From an uncultured Akkermansia sp. (GTDB lineage Bacteria > Verrucomicrobiota > Verrucomicrobiia > Verrucomicrobiales > Akkermansiaceae), in contig CAJKMG010000001.1 of NCBI GenBank assembly GCA_905200945.1, forward strand, positions 248,001-312,000: DNA of 64,000 nucleotides, read 5' to 3'. Positions 8,798 through 17,782 of the stretch are shown here, piece after piece. The notes beneath the pieces were generated by a model. That model was not told where the DNA came from. It did not search any database and worked only from the letters and a program-made list of their open reading frames with translations. Within the stretch, counting starts at the first letter, position 1, and each line of letters starts with the position of its first letter. A program made the position numbers and the translations under genes.

Positions 8798-8881
8798 GAG
8801 AACGGGAAGGAAGACTCCACGATCCGCCTCCTTCACCATTCTGACCTTGACGTAAACGGCGCCGGGGTTAGTCTTTCACGC

Positions 8882-9847
8882 ATGAGTTTGACATCATCCC
8901 TCCTTTCCAGGGTGCTCGGAGGCGGTTCCTGCTCCAGAGAAGAATTGATAGCCCTCAGCCGGGAGCCGCTGGAAGAGTTGTGCCAGGCGGCCAATGCCAT
9001 CCGGGAACATTTCTGTGGGAATGTCTTCGACCTCTGCACCATCATCAACGGCCGCAGCGGCAAATGTTCGGAAAACTGCAAATACTGCGCCCAGTCCGCC
9101 CATTACTCTACGGCAGTAGAGGAATATCCCCTTTTAAGCGATGACGCCCTTCTGGCGGGGGCCAGGTACAATGACGAACGCGGCATTCTGCGCTACTCCA
9201 TCGTCACCTCCGGCAAGAGGCTGACGGATGAAGACGTGGACCAGCTCTGCGCCAGTTACCGGCACATCGCCGAACATTGCGGCATCTCCCTCTGCGCCTC
9301 CCACGGCCTTATTTCCAAGAAACACTGCGAGCAGTTGAAAGCCGCAGGCGTTTCACGCTACCACAATAATCTGGAAACTTCCCGCCGCAATTTCCCTAAT
9401 GTCTGCACCACCCATACGTACGACGACAAACTGCAAACCATCAAATGGGCTCTGGAAGCCGGTCTGGAAGTTTGCAGCGGCGGCATTATGGGACTCGGAG
9501 AAACCATGGAGGACCGGATAGACATGTACATGGACATTGCCGCGCTTGGCATCAAATCCACGCCCATTAACTTTCTGACCCCCATCCCCGGAACGCCGTA
9601 CGCGGACATGACACCCCTGGGAGAGGAAGAGCAGCTGCGCATCGTGGCTCTGGTGCGGTTCATCATGCCGGACGGCTTCGTCCGCATCGCCGCCGGAAGG
9701 AACACCATGAAGGATCACGGCAGGAAAATTTTCATGTCCGGAGCGAATGCCGCCATCTCCGGAGATATGCTCACCACCGCCGGCGTCACCATCCGGGAAG
9801 ACCTGGCCATGCTGGCGGAACTGGGGTATGAAGTCCGCATGAAATAA
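8882..9847 (+). CDS. bioB: Biotin synthase BioB
   Basis: A 321-residue radical SAM enzyme that inserts sulfur into dethiobiotin to make biotin. The SAM-binding Fe-S motif CSENCKYC (CxxxCxxC) is present in the family context GRSGKCSENCKYCAQS, followed by YHNNLETSRRNFPNVC and GGIMGLGET. The C-terminal RNTMKDHGRKIFMSGANAAI contains the region that holds the auxiliary 2Fe-2S ligands. Works with bioA 29 bases downstream; bioF and bioD are not in the window. Depends on Fe-S clusters, which the nearby suf genes would supply. Confidence 0.97.
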   Translation: MSLTSSLLSRVLGGGSCSREELIALSREPLEELCQAANAIREHFCGNVFDLCTIINGRSGKCSENCKYCAQSAHYSTAVEEYPLLSDDALLAGARYNDERGILRYSIVTSGKRLTDEDVDQLCASYRHIAEHCGISLCASHGLISKKHCEQLKAAGVSRYHNNLETSRRNFPNVCTTHTYDDKLQTIKWALEAGLEVCSGGIMGLGETMEDRIDMYMDIAALGIKSTPINFLTPIPGTPYADMTPLGEEEQLRIVALVRFIMPDGFVRIAAGRNTMKDHGRKIFMSGANAAISGDMLTTAGVTIREDLAMLAELGYEVRMK

Positions 9848-9876
9848 GGTTCGCCCCATTCTTCGCGCCCTTTGCC

Positions 9877-11226
9877 ATGAATCACTCCGACTGGTCAAAA
9901 AAAGATCTGGAATACATCTGGCATCCCTGTTCCCAGATGAAGGATTACGAAACGCTGCCTCCTATCGTGATCGACCACGGGAAAGGCGTCCATCTGTATG
10001 ATGTGGACGGGAAACGCTATCTGGATGTGATCAGCTCCTGGTGGTGTAACCTGCTGGGCCACTCCCACCCCAAAATCAACCATGCCATCAAGGAACAGCT
10101 TGATTCCCTGGAGCATGTCATCTTCGCCAACTTCTCGCACAGGCCGGCTATCACCCTGTGTGAAGAACTGATAAAGAAGATTCCGCAGGGGCTCTGCAAA
10201 TTCAACTTCTCCGATAACGGTTCGGCATCCATCGAATCTGCGATGAAAATGAGTTTCCAATACCATTACCAGACCGGAAACCGCCAGAAAGTACGTTTCA
10301 TGTCTCTGAGCGACGCCTACCACGGAGAAACCCTGGGAGCCCTCTCCGCAGGAGGCCTGGACCTTTACTCGGAACTCTACAAGCCTCTTCTGCTGGACAT
10401 CGTGCGCATTCCCGCCCCGGATTGCTACCGCTGCCCCAAGGGGAACAAACGCGGCTGCTGCCGGGCGGAATGTATCGACGCGGCACAGGCGGCCTTTGCG
10501 CGCTATGGGCACGAATGCGCCGCCCTGCTGGTGGAACCACTGCTCCAGGGCTCCGCAGGCATGCGGATGTATCCTCCCGCCTATCTGGCGAAACTGCGAT
10601 CCCTGTGCGACGCTTACAACGTGCATCTCATTGCGGATGAAATCGCCACCGGTTTTGGCCGCACGGGGAGCATGTTCGCCTGTGACCAGGCCGGCATTTC
10701 CCCGGACATCATGTGCGTCTCCAAAGGACTCACGGGAGGCTATATGCCCATGTCCATCACCATCACCACGCAGAAAATCTACGACGCCTTTTATGCGGAC
10801 TACAGGGAAGGAAAAGCGTTCATGCACAGCCATACCTATTCCGGCAATCCTCTGGGGTGCTCCGCCGCTCTCGCCGTGCTGAAGGTCCTGGACGAGGAAC
10901 AGATTATTCCCCGGGCTCAGGAAAAGGCCCCTCTTTTCCGCCAGATGATCGTGGAGGCTCTGGGGAATCATCCCCATGTTGGGGAAATACGCAGCCTGGG
11001 GCTGGTGAACGCCATTGAACTGGTGGAAAACAGGGAAACCAAAAAAAGCTTTCCGTCCGAACAGCGGATGGGCTACCGGATTTACAGGGAAGCCCTTAAA
11101 CAGGGCCTCCTGCTTCGCCCCCTGGGCGACGTCCTGTATTTCAATCCCCCCCTCGTTATTTCTCCGGAGGAAATGGAGGAAGCCGTATCTATCTGCGCTT
11201 CCTGCATTCGCAAAGTGCTGGGTTAA
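9877..11226 (+). CDS. bioA: Adenosylmethionine-8-amino-7-oxononanoate aminotransferase BioA
   Basis: A 449-residue class III PLP aminotransferase that converts KAPA to DAPA in biotin synthesis. Typical BioA features are IWHPCSQMKDY at the N-terminus, SSWWCNLLGHSHP, the PLP stretch LIADEIATGFGRTG, and the Schiff-base lysine in CVSKGLTGGYMP. A cysteine-rich insertion around residue 185 (CYRCPKG..GCCRAEC) is known from several BioA proteins outside the enteric type, so it is not a sign of fusion. Lies directly after bioB in the same direction. Confidence 0.96.
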   Translation: MNHSDWSKKDLEYIWHPCSQMKDYETLPPIVIDHGKGVHLYDVDGKRYLDVISSWWCNLLGHSHPKINHAIKEQLDSLEHVIFANFSHRPAITLCEELIKKIPQGLCKFNFSDNGSASIESAMKMSFQYHYQTGNRQKVRFMSLSDAYHGETLGALSAGGLDLYSELYKPLLLDIVRIPAPDCYRCPKGNKRGCCRAECIDAAQAAFARYGHECAALLVEPLLQGSAGMRMYPPAYLAKLRSLCDAYNVHLIADEIATGFGRTGSMFACDQAGISPDIMCVSKGLTGGYMPMSITITTQKIYDAFYADYREGKAFMHSHTYSGNPLGCSAALAVLKVLDEEQIIPRAQEKAPLFRQMIVEALGNHPHVGEIRSLGLVNAIELVENRETKKSFPSEQRMGYRIYREALKQGLLLRPLGDVLYFNPPLVISPEEMEEAVSICASCIRKVLG

Positions 11227-11330
11227 GCATTTTACTTCGGCATAATAATATACACTTTCTTTTTTAAAGAAAAAATGCAACTTTATTAAAAAAGGAGGGT
11301 TTATAAAAATATCCTGTAACCCATATCGCC

Positions 11331-12407
11331 ATGACACATTTCATTCCGTTCCGCAAACATCAGGCGCTTTCCGCGCTGATGCTTCTCCTCTTGGGCTCCG
11401 GCTTCTGCCAGGCTCAGGAAATGCTTACCGATTCCGCAAGAAAGGAGGCTTCCGAATGGCTTAAGGAAGTCAAAGCCGGCTACCTGAACACCAGCTCTTC
11501 CCGCATCCAGAAGGCAGTAGCCGCCCTTACCGCAGCCACCAGCACGGAAAACGCCGCCATGAAGCTCTACGTGGACGCCATGAAGGACCGGTTTCTGAAC
11601 CCCACCAGCATGATGTCCCGCATGCTGAACCGTGGAGGCGGGGGAGGCTTCCGGATGATGCGCATGCCGGGTTCCGGAGGGAAGGGAGGCAACAGCAGCA
11701 AGCCTGACAGCCCCAGCACCGCCTTTTCCAACTGGCGCAAGCAGAATACGGGAAACAACGTGGCTCCCGGCTTTAAAAAAGCCCTTCAAATCCAGTGCAA
11801 ATGGATGCTGCTCTGCCTGAGAAAGGCGGATGCGGAAAAAAACGAACGCGATCTCAACGTTTCCTCCAGCGTCCTGTCCATGCTGGATGAAGTAGCCGCC
11901 AACGCCAAGGACGTAGGCGAACAGCTTCCCATGGTAAGCGGAGCCAGCGAAGTCATCCGCACCTACCTGAACATTGGAGACTACCGTTCGGAAACCCTGC
12001 CGGACAACCTGATGGATCTTAATACCATCTTTGACCGCGTACTGCTGGCTCCCTACAAGGAAAAAAAGGATGTGGAAAACTTCCGGAAACTCTGGAACAA
12101 ACGCATCGGCCTGGAAGCGACTCTGCTGCAAAACAACTCCGCCAGCGATAAAAAAACGGCAGAAGCAGAAAAAGCCGATTTCCTGGTCAAAAGGCAGTGG
12201 GAACGGGAAAAGGCCTGCTTTGAACTCGGCGACCAGGTAGCGGCACTTGAAAAGATGAAAAGCCTGATTTCCGGCATCAAGGATCCTTCTGAAAAGCAGC
12301 GCGCCATCCGCGACCTGGAATTTCTTCTTCTTACTCCGGCGGAACAGGCGAAACTCCGCGAAGAACGCATGAACAGACGCATGCCGGGCGGCCCGCGCTT
12401 TTTTTAA
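11331..12407 (+). CDS. Secreted protein of unknown function with a Gly/Met-rich insert
   Basis: A 358-residue protein with an N-terminal signal peptide (hydrophobic LLLLGSGFCQA, cleavage near residue 29). No family recognised. Residues 95-130 contain a low-complexity loop rich in Gly, Met, Arg and Ser (RGGGGGFRMMRMPGSGG), and the rest is mostly charged alpha-helix, with a heptad-like C-terminal third. Upstream, 11227-11330 is AT-rich, with a GGAGGG (11297-11302) that is too far (about 30 bases) from the ATG to act as its ribosome-binding site. Ends just before a bidirectional terminator. Confidence 0.7.
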   Translation: MTHFIPFRKHQALSALMLLLLGSGFCQAQEMLTDSARKEASEWLKEVKAGYLNTSSSRIQKAVAALTAATSTENAAMKLYVDAMKDRFLNPTSMMSRMLNRGGGGGFRMMRMPGSGGKGGNSSKPDSPSTAFSNWRKQNTGNNVAPGFKKALQIQCKWMLLCLRKADAEKNERDLNVSSSVLSMLDEVAANAKDVGEQLPMVSGASEVIRTYLNIGDYRSETLPDNLMDLNTIFDRVLLAPYKEKKDVENFRKLWNKRIGLEATLLQNNSASDKKTAEAEKADFLVKRQWEREKACFELGDQVAALEKMKSLISGIKDPSEKQRAIRDLEFLLLTPAEQAKLREERMNRRMPGGPRFF

Positions 12408-12438
12408 AATCGTCGCCAAGCCCCAGCCCCTTCCTTTC

Positions 12439-12472
12439 ATCCCCCGTTGCGTAACGCGCATCGGGGGATTTT
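12439..12472. terminator. Terminator between convergent genes
   Basis: Perfect 8-base arms ATCCCCCG (12439-12446) and CGGGGGAT (12462-12469) with a 15-base loop and a short T-run on the plus strand. It ends the gene at 11331-12407 and abuts the stop codon of the minus-strand membrane protein gene, so it may serve both. Confidence 0.7.
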
Positions 12473-14267
12473 ACGTTGCGAAGAGCCGCATTTCCGTAAC
12501 AGGGGCAGCCTCCTTCCTGCCGGGCTGGAACCATGTTTTGCGCAGGCGGTAAACGCGCACACCCTGAATATTCTCATCCAGATGCCAGGCTGTGCGAACG
12601 CCGTGCTGCTCCCATATATGGCGGCTGAGCATTCCCATGAACTTGCTGTCCATATCGGAAACGTCACCTTGCGGAGTGAGACAGACAATGTACACATTAT
12701 CCCTGCACAGGTTCAGGGAGGACTGCCCCACCCACCCCATCTCCTTCAGTTTCCGCTGTACGGGTTTCAACGGAAAATTCCAGCCGCCCAGCGTGACAAC
12801 GTTCTTCCGGGAACAGCTCCAGGCCTTGCGGAAAACAGACTGCCCCGGGGCCAGATCGTCAATAGTGCCGCCGGACATCTGGACGCAAAACAGGGAATCG
12901 GGCTCCCGGTCCACCCGCTCGCATAACAGGCGCCCGGCATCCGGGGAAAAAGACTCCAGATTAGCCTCCCAAACGGCGGCGCACGCCTGGGACAAAGAAA
13001 CGGAGAACGCGCAGAACATGGGCACGCCGCCCGCAAGGGCACCCTTCCCCGTCCAGTTGATGCGGATGGGGCGATATTTATCCGACCACAGCAGACACAG
13101 CCCTGCAATCAGGAACGTTGGATAAACTACGCGGAAATACAGGCGGTCTATGCTGGCCATATACAGCAGAATCAGCACCAGCAGGGAACCTACGCAGTAC
13201 ACCAGGGCCGGAGAATCCCCGCGCCGGAAAGAAACGCGGCACGCCAGACCGAACAAAATCCAGCAAGGAAGAAGATCCATAATGGAATCCCATGAAAACA
13301 GATGCAAGGCTTTCTCTCCGCGGGCCCACGCCCTGGGCCAGAATTCTCCCCCGTCCCGCGCCAATAGAAGCCTTTCCAGATAATCCGTGTTGAATACCTC
13401 CATATCGCAATTGGTAAACATCCGGACCATCCTGATATCATTGGCGAACACGCCGTACTTTTCACACTGGTAGGAACTCTCCTGCCTGATGGGACAAGTG
13501 TCCGAGAGAAGGGCGCGGGCCTGGTTCCATGCCGCCACGTCACATCCTTCCAGCACATTCCGGTGGGCGTACTTATTATATTCATTCAGACTGAAGGAAG
13601 CGATGAGCACGCAGGCCAGAGCCAGCCAGAGGCGGCTGAAGGCAAACAGCTTCTTCCTGGACGGCCTGAACCCTTCCAGGCTGCCTGCCAGCAGGATAGC
13701 CCCCCAGAAAGCGTCGCACACCAGGGCGGCATCCAGCCGAACCATGCTGCCCAGCACGCACAGGAATACTCCCGCGCACCATCCTTTCCAAGAAGAACCG
13801 TATTTCAAACATGCCAGCACACCTGTAAATCCTGTCAGAAAGGCGGCATGGCTAAATTGCAGGGCGGCGTAAAAGCCCGGCATGATCAGAAGCCACACCA
13901 GCAGAAGAACCAGCGTATTGAAATCATATCTGCGCGCCTTGCGGGCGTGCGCCGTCAGCATCGTGAAAATGGCCGCGCCGCTGGACAACGTGGCAAGCGC
14001 CAGAAACACGGGCCAGACGGATACCCCGCCAAGAACAGGCGCGGCTTTCAACAAAAATCCGGTCAACAGGGGATTGACGAAAATAACATGGGCGTCCGCG
14101 TAAGAGGGATCCCCCCATCCGTCAAGCACGGACGCAATTACCAGATCATCATTGGATTGGTACGCCACGCCCACAAGGCTCCAGGCCAGAACCAGAAGCA
14201 ACAGATTGAACCATACGGGATGGAGCAGCGGAAAAAGCGACACCCATTTCCAAATCTGTTTCAACAT
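12471..14267 (-). CDS. Multi-pass GT-C-like membrane protein, possible sugar transferase
   Basis: A 598-residue protein with about ten hydrophobic segments between residues 10 and 430, then a soluble C-terminal domain of about 170 residues. The N-terminal helix is followed by QSNDDLVIASVLDGWGDP, an acidic loop in the place where GT-C glycosyltransferases carry catalytic acids. Family not certain; glucosyltransferase-type membrane proteins are the closest match by layout. It is the last gene of a minus-strand run that also contains a GT2 and a flippase-like pair. This is the position of the final transferase (like ArnT or GtrC) in analogous systems. Start at ATG 14267, preceded by AGGG eight bases upstream. 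Confidence 0.65.
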   Translation of the reverse strand: MLKQIWKWVSLFPLLHPVWFNLLLLVLAWSLVGVAYQSNDDLVIASVLDGWGDPSYADAHVIFVNPLLTGFLLKAAPVLGGVSVWPVFLALATLSSGAAIFTMLTAHARKARRYDFNTLVLLLVWLLIMPGFYAALQFSHAAFLTGFTGVLACLKYGSSWKGWCAGVFLCVLGSMVRLDAALVCDAFWGAILLAGSLEGFRPSRKKLFAFSRLWLALACVLIASFSLNEYNKYAHRNVLEGCDVAAWNQARALLSDTCPIRQESSYQCEKYGVFANDIRMVRMFTNCDMEVFNTDYLERLLLARDGGEFWPRAWARGEKALHLFSWDSIMDLLPCWILFGLACRVSFRRGDSPALVYCVGSLLVLILLYMASIDRLYFRVVYPTFLIAGLCLLWSDKYRPIRINWTGKGALAGGVPMFCAFSVSLSQACAAVWEANLESFSPDAGRLLCERVDREPDSLFCVQMSGGTIDDLAPGQSVFRKAWSCSRKNVVTLGGWNFPLKPVQRKLKEMGWVGQSSLNLCRDNVYIVCLTPQGDVSDMDSKFMGMLSRHIWEQHGVRTAWHLDENIQGVRVYRLRKTWFQPGRKEAAPVTEMRLFAT

Positions 14268-14393
14268 AGCAAATTCCCTGACTTTACAGACTTTTTTCCC
14301 TGTCCGGGAACGCATACTAGGAACGGGGAAAATGAAAGTCAAGAGCCGATCCGGATGAACAAACCGGAGGGTTCAAAGGCTGTATTCCCTTCC

Positions 14394-14738
14394 TTAACGG
14401 TTCAGGCAGATGATAATGCCCGCGATAATCATCGCGTTGCCGCCCACCTTGCGCATGGTGATTGGTTTACCGAAAAAAATCCGGTCAAACAAAAGGATGT
14501 ACACGTATGCGGAGCATTCCAGCACATTCACCGTAATCATCGGCAGGTGGGACAGGCAATAAAACGTCAGCAGGCAGCAGCCCAAAAAAACGGAATATGC
14601 CGCCATAGTGGCCGGATTCACGAAATAGGAAAGTCCGGCCAGCCGGTCGTTCATGGCGGACTTTTTCAAAACTACCTGTGTGCAGGAAGCCAGAAAAACG
14701 GAAAACAGATTCAGCCCGATGTAAAATTCCTCACTCAT
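14394..14738 (-). CDS. Small DMT/EamA-type membrane protein (flippase subunit-like)
   Basis: A 114-residue protein with four predicted membrane helices, sized like SMR/ArnE/ArnF half-transporters. Residues 1-25 include the pattern CTQVVLKKSAM, similar to the start of EamA repeats, and the C-terminus ends in a helix with MIIAGIIICLNR. Its start overlaps the end of the next-upstream small membrane protein by 8 bases, so the two are very likely translated together and work as a heterodimer. In Arn-type systems such pairs move undecaprenyl-phosphate-linked amino sugars across the inner membrane. Confidence 0.7.
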   Translation of the reverse strand: MSEEFYIGLNLFSVFLASCTQVVLKKSAMNDRLAGLSYFVNPATMAAYSVFLGCCLLTFYCLSHLPMITVNVLECSAYVYILLFDRIFFGKPITMRKVGGNAMIIAGIIICLNR

Positions 14739-15069
14739 GAACCTCCTCCGTGGAAACCAAAATAATACCGCCGATGACCAGCGCCGCTCCCGCCGCCAGC
14801 GTCCAGGAAAGGGCCTCTCCCAGACAAAGCCATGCCAGCAGGATACCCCAGATCACCACGGCGGCACGGTTGGCATAAGCCACACCCAGGTTGAATTTTT
14901 TCAGCATGACCTGCCATCCAGCCGCATAAATGCCCAACAGGAACAGCACTCCGGCCAGCAGGGCGAACCGGCGCCAGTCCATCCAGCCGTAGGGGGCGGC
15001 CATACGTCCCAGCACGGTATTCAGCGCGTAAACAATAAACAGCAGATGCAAAATCAGATAATTGATCAT
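14731..15069 (-). CDS. Small DMT/EamA-type membrane protein (flippase subunit-like)
   Basis: A 112-residue four-helix protein, partner of the overlapping downstream gene. It has the typical EamA-type C-terminal block with a conserved Glu: IWGILLAWLCLGEALSWTL followed by GAALVIGGIILVS. It follows the GT2 gene by 21 bases. The pair resembles ArnE/ArnF, although sequence identity could not be measured. Function as a lipid-linked sugar flippase is inferred from the gene order GT2 - small pair - GT-C protein. Confidence 0.7.
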   Translation of the reverse strand: MINYLILHLLFIVYALNTVLGRMAAPYGWMDWRRFALLAGVLFLLGIYAAGWQVMLKKFNLGVAYANRAAVVIWGILLAWLCLGEALSWTLAAGAALVIGGIILVSTEEVHE

Positions 15070-15090
15070 GAGAAAAAAGAGATGGAAAAC

Positions 15091-16029
15091 TCACTCATAC
15101 CGGTGCGCTACCACTACGGCGGGCCTGTGTTTGGTTTCCTTGTAAATTTTGGAAACATAAATGCCGATAACGCCCAGGCTCATCAAAATCAGGCCTCCGA
15201 CCAGCCAGATAGAGGCCACGGAAGAAGCCCAGCCGGGCGGGGCTACATTATACAGAAGCTGGCGCACAACCACCCAGGCTACATACAGCATGGCGATCAG
15301 GGTGACCGCCAGGCCAAAATAGGAAATATACACCAGCGGCCTGGCGCTGTAGGAAACCACAGAATTCACCGCCAGCGCCATTTTTTTACGGAAAGTATAG
15401 GTAGTTGGAGAAGAGGATGCTTTCTTCACCCTGCACGGCACCTGCCGGAAACCGGCGGAAACGCACAGCCCAAAGAAAAAAGGCTCCCGGTCCTGAAATT
15501 TCAGCATCTCCCGCAGGAAACGCGCGCTCATCAGCCGCGCCGTGACCATATTCCTGGTAATCTGCTGGTCGGAAAGCAAATTAAACAATGTGTAGAACAA
15601 TTCTCCAGAAACGGCTTCAAACAAGCCGCCCTTCCTCTTCTCCTGCACCCCGTACACCACATCCGCCCCGGTAGAATCCATCTTGCGGGAAAAATCAACC
15701 AGCCACTCGGGAGATTCCTCCAAATCACTGTCAATCAAGAATACGCGCTCTCCCCGGGCTTCTTCGCAGGCCACGTACATGGCCAGGTGATGGCCGAAGT
15801 TGCGGGATAAATCCACCACGCGCACCCGGCCGTCCTTTTCCCGCTCCTTTAACGCCTGTTCCAGCCCGTCCCTTGGGCAGCCGTCATTCACCAGCACCAC
15901 CTCCGTGCGGGAGGGGTCATAACCCGCCTCAAGCGCGGCGGCGAAACTGCGGGAACAGAACTCCGCCAGATAACCGCCCGTACAATACACGGTAGCCACA
16001 ATGGACAATTGAACCTGTGGATCAGTCAT
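15091..16029 (-). CDS. Polyprenyl-phosphate glycosyltransferase, GT2 (GtrB/ArnC type)
   Basis: A 312-residue family 2 glycosyltransferase. The catalytic domain starts with LSIVATVYCTGGYL and has VVLVNDGCPRDG and the metal/nucleotide motif FLIDSDLEESPEWL. Two C-terminal membrane helices follow (around residues 225-255 and 270-295), ending in SKIYKETKHRP, which is the architecture of ArnC, GtrB and DPM-type enzymes. It would load a sugar nucleotide onto undecaprenyl phosphate at the cytosolic face. Start ATG 16029 overlaps the stop of the acetyltransferase gene in an ATGA junction, indicating translational coupling. Confidence 0.88.
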   Translation of the reverse strand: MTDPQVQLSIVATVYCTGGYLAEFCSRSFAAALEAGYDPSRTEVVLVNDGCPRDGLEQALKEREKDGRVRVVDLSRNFGHHLAMYVACEEARGERVFLIDSDLEESPEWLVDFSRKMDSTGADVVYGVQEKRKGGLFEAVSGELFYTLFNLLSDQQITRNMVTARLMSARFLREMLKFQDREPFFFGLCVSAGFRQVPCRVKKASSSPTTYTFRKKMALAVNSVVSYSARPLVYISYFGLAVTLIAMLYVAWVVVRQLLYNVAPPGWASSVASIWLVGGLILMSLGVIGIYVSKIYKETKHRPAVVVAHRYE

Positions 16030-16526
16030 AACGCTTTTACATACATGAGAACGCGCTTCCTTTCCCCGCTTTTCACGCACACCTCGTCCTTTTCCGGAAC
16101 GCGGACAAAACCCATGCGCTCATGAAAACGCACGGAAGCCGCATTGTCCTCCAGAATCCGGGCATACAGCCGTTCCAGCCCCAGCTCTCCTGCGGCCAGC
16201 CCCATCATCCCGGCATATGCGGCGGAGGCCGGGCGCAGTTCCCTGAAGGCCCTGTCGTAAAGATAAATGCCTATCTCTCCGCAACGCGTATTCCGTTCAA
16301 ACCAGGGCAGGTAAACCAGACCCAGCGGAACCTGGTCCGCATAAATCACGCAGGCGCGGGCATCCTCCCCGCGGACGTTCCTTTCCAGCCACGCCCGGTG
16401 CTGTTCCTCCGTTACCTGGTCCAACAAAAAAAACGGGCTGACCCTGTCGGAATTGCGCCACACGCGCAGGCGGCTGCGCATGGCTTCATCCACATCGGAC
16501 ACATTGACCAGGCAAATTTTCATCAT
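16026..16526 (-). CDS. GNAT N-acetyltransferase, possible sugar N-acetylase
   Basis: A 166-residue GNAT protein of the RimJ/PseH type. It shows the N-terminal VWRNSDRVSPFF with TEEQHRAWLER, a central CGEIGIYLYD, and the acetyl-CoA-binding and C-terminal stretch RLYARILEDNAASVRFHERMGF. PseH and WecD relatives N-acetylate 4-amino sugars on nucleotide carriers. Location directly after a WecE-type aminotransferase gene, with ATGA overlaps on both sides, makes a 4-amino-sugar nucleotide the likely substrate. That substrate assignment is inference. Confidence 0.82.
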   Translation of the reverse strand: MMKICLVNVSDVDEAMRSRLRVWRNSDRVSPFFLLDQVTEEQHRAWLERNVRGEDARACVIYADQVPLGLVYLPWFERNTRCGEIGIYLYDRAFRELRPASAAYAGMMGLAAGELGLERLYARILEDNAASVRFHERMGFVRVPEKDEVCVKSGERKRVLMYVKAL

Positions 16527-17662
16527 GATTCAACTCCCTCCAGCCCGAATCCGGCCCGCAACACCTCCCGGCAGCCCTCTTCCCCCAAGTCGTAATACAA
16601 AGGAAGCCTCAGCAACGTATCGCTGGTATGGTCCGTATGCGGCAGGGCCCCGGCAGAACGTCCGAATCTCATCCCGGCAGGGGAGGAATGGAGGGGAATA
16701 TAGTGGAACACCGCTTTAATCCCACGTTCCGCCAGCTTGTTAATCAAGCGCGTGCGCTCCTCCATGGAGCGGAGCAGCACGTAATACATGTGGGCGTTAT
16801 GCGTGCAATACTCCGGAACGCACGGACGCCGCAACACCCCCTGTTCTTCCAATGGAGCCAGAGCGCGGTGGTACATATTCCACCACTTCAACCTTTCCCC
16901 GTTGATCTCCTGCCCGTGTTCCAGCTGGGCATACAAATAAGCGGCGGTCATCTCTCCGGGCAGATAGGAGGAACCTACGTCCACCCAGGTGTATTTGTCC
17001 ACCTGCCCACGGAAAAACCTGGCACGGTTGGTCCCTTTTTCCCGGATAATCTCCGCGCGTTCCATCAGGGAGGGGTCATTCACCAGCAGGGCACCTCCCT
17101 CACCGGAAATGACATTCTTGGTCTCGTGGAAACTGTAACAGCCCAAATGGCCGATGGAGCCGAGCCGACGCCCTCTGTAGCAGGAGCCGACGCCCTGGGC
17201 GGCGTCTTCAATCACATACAGGCGATGCCTCTCGGCAACTTCCATGATTGCATCCATTTCACAAGCCACGCCCGCGTAATGAACCACGCAAATGGCACGG
17301 GTGCGGTCCGTGATGGCCGCTTCTATCAGCGTCTCGTCAATATTCTGCGTATCCGGCCTGATATCCACGAATACAGGAACGCCGCCGCGCAGCACAAACG
17401 CGTTCGCCGTGGAAACGAACGTATAGGAAGGCATAATAATCTCGTCGCCCGGGCGGCAGTCGATCAACAGGGCAGCCATCTCCAGTGCGGCGGTTCCGGA
17501 ATGAACCAGCAGAACCTTTCCGGCGCCGGTGCGTTCCGCAAGCAGTTCATGGCATTTTTTCGTGTAATAGCCGTCTCCGCATAAATGGGCGCGCTGGATG
17601 GCGTCCCGGATATAATCCAATTCGGGACCGTGCTGGTGAGGTTGGTTGAAAGGAATCTCCAT
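16523..17662 (-). CDS. WecE/RffA-type dTDP-4-keto-6-deoxy sugar aminotransferase
   Basis: A 379-residue DegT/DnrJ/EryC1 PLP enzyme with strong WecE-like features: CGDGYYTKKCHELL, GTAALEMAAL, PGDEIIMPSYTFVSTANAF, VVHYAGVACEMD, VIEDAAQGVGS and the Schiff-base lysine in SFHETKN. WecE converts dTDP-4-keto-6-deoxyglucose to dTDP-4-amino-4,6-dideoxygalactose (dTDP-Fuc4N). The dTDP-sugar supply genes rmlA and rmlB are not in this window. Start chosen at ATG 17662 (MEIPFNQP), where homology should begin. Overlaps the acetyltransferase start by 4 bases. First gene of the tightly coupled set, 120 bases after a transmembrane acyltransferase gene. Confidence 0.92.
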   Translation of the reverse strand: MEIPFNQPHQHGPELDYIRDAIQRAHLCGDGYYTKKCHELLAERTGAGKVLLVHSGTAALEMAALLIDCRPGDEIIMPSYTFVSTANAFVLRGGVPVFVDIRPDTQNIDETLIEAAITDRTRAICVVHYAGVACEMDAIMEVAERHRLYVIEDAAQGVGSCYRGRRLGSIGHLGCYSFHETKNVISGEGGALLVNDPSLMERAEIIREKGTNRARFFRGQVDKYTWVDVGSSYLPGEMTAAYLYAQLEHGQEINGERLKWWNMYHRALAPLEEQGVLRRPCVPEYCTHNAHMYYVLLRSMEERTRLINKLAERGIKAVFHYIPLHSSPAGMRFGRSAGALPHTDHTSDTLLRLPLYYDLGEEGCREVLRAGFGLEGVES

Positions 17663-17782
17663 GGCTTCAGAAAAGACCGGCCCATGACGGACGCCCGGCG
17701 CGGGCATGCCGATCCCGCCGGAAGGCGTTCCTCGCCTCCCGCACGGGGAGACCCTACTATGAACGAAGGGCTGAAAACAAGC

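Noticed and set aside
7211..8839. Long open reading on the minus strand across the sulfatase gene
   Set aside because: It is antisense to a full-length sulfatase with signal peptide and active-site motif; its translation is low in charge order and shows no family features. High-GC genes often leave such open antisense frames.
8811..8881. Possible biotin repressor (BirA) box before bioB
   Set aside because: GTAAAC and GGTTAG occur upstream of bioB but the spacing (about 8 bases) does not fit the known BirA operator, and no BioR or BioQ site was seen either.
10430..10480. Cysteine cluster in BioA as a sign of domain fusion
   Set aside because: Similar CxxC-containing insertions are found in BioA proteins from other bacteria, so this is a family variant.
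11297..11302. GGAGGG as ribosome-binding site of the gene at 11331
   Set aside because: It is about 30 bases from the ATG, too far, and no short leader reading frame follows it.
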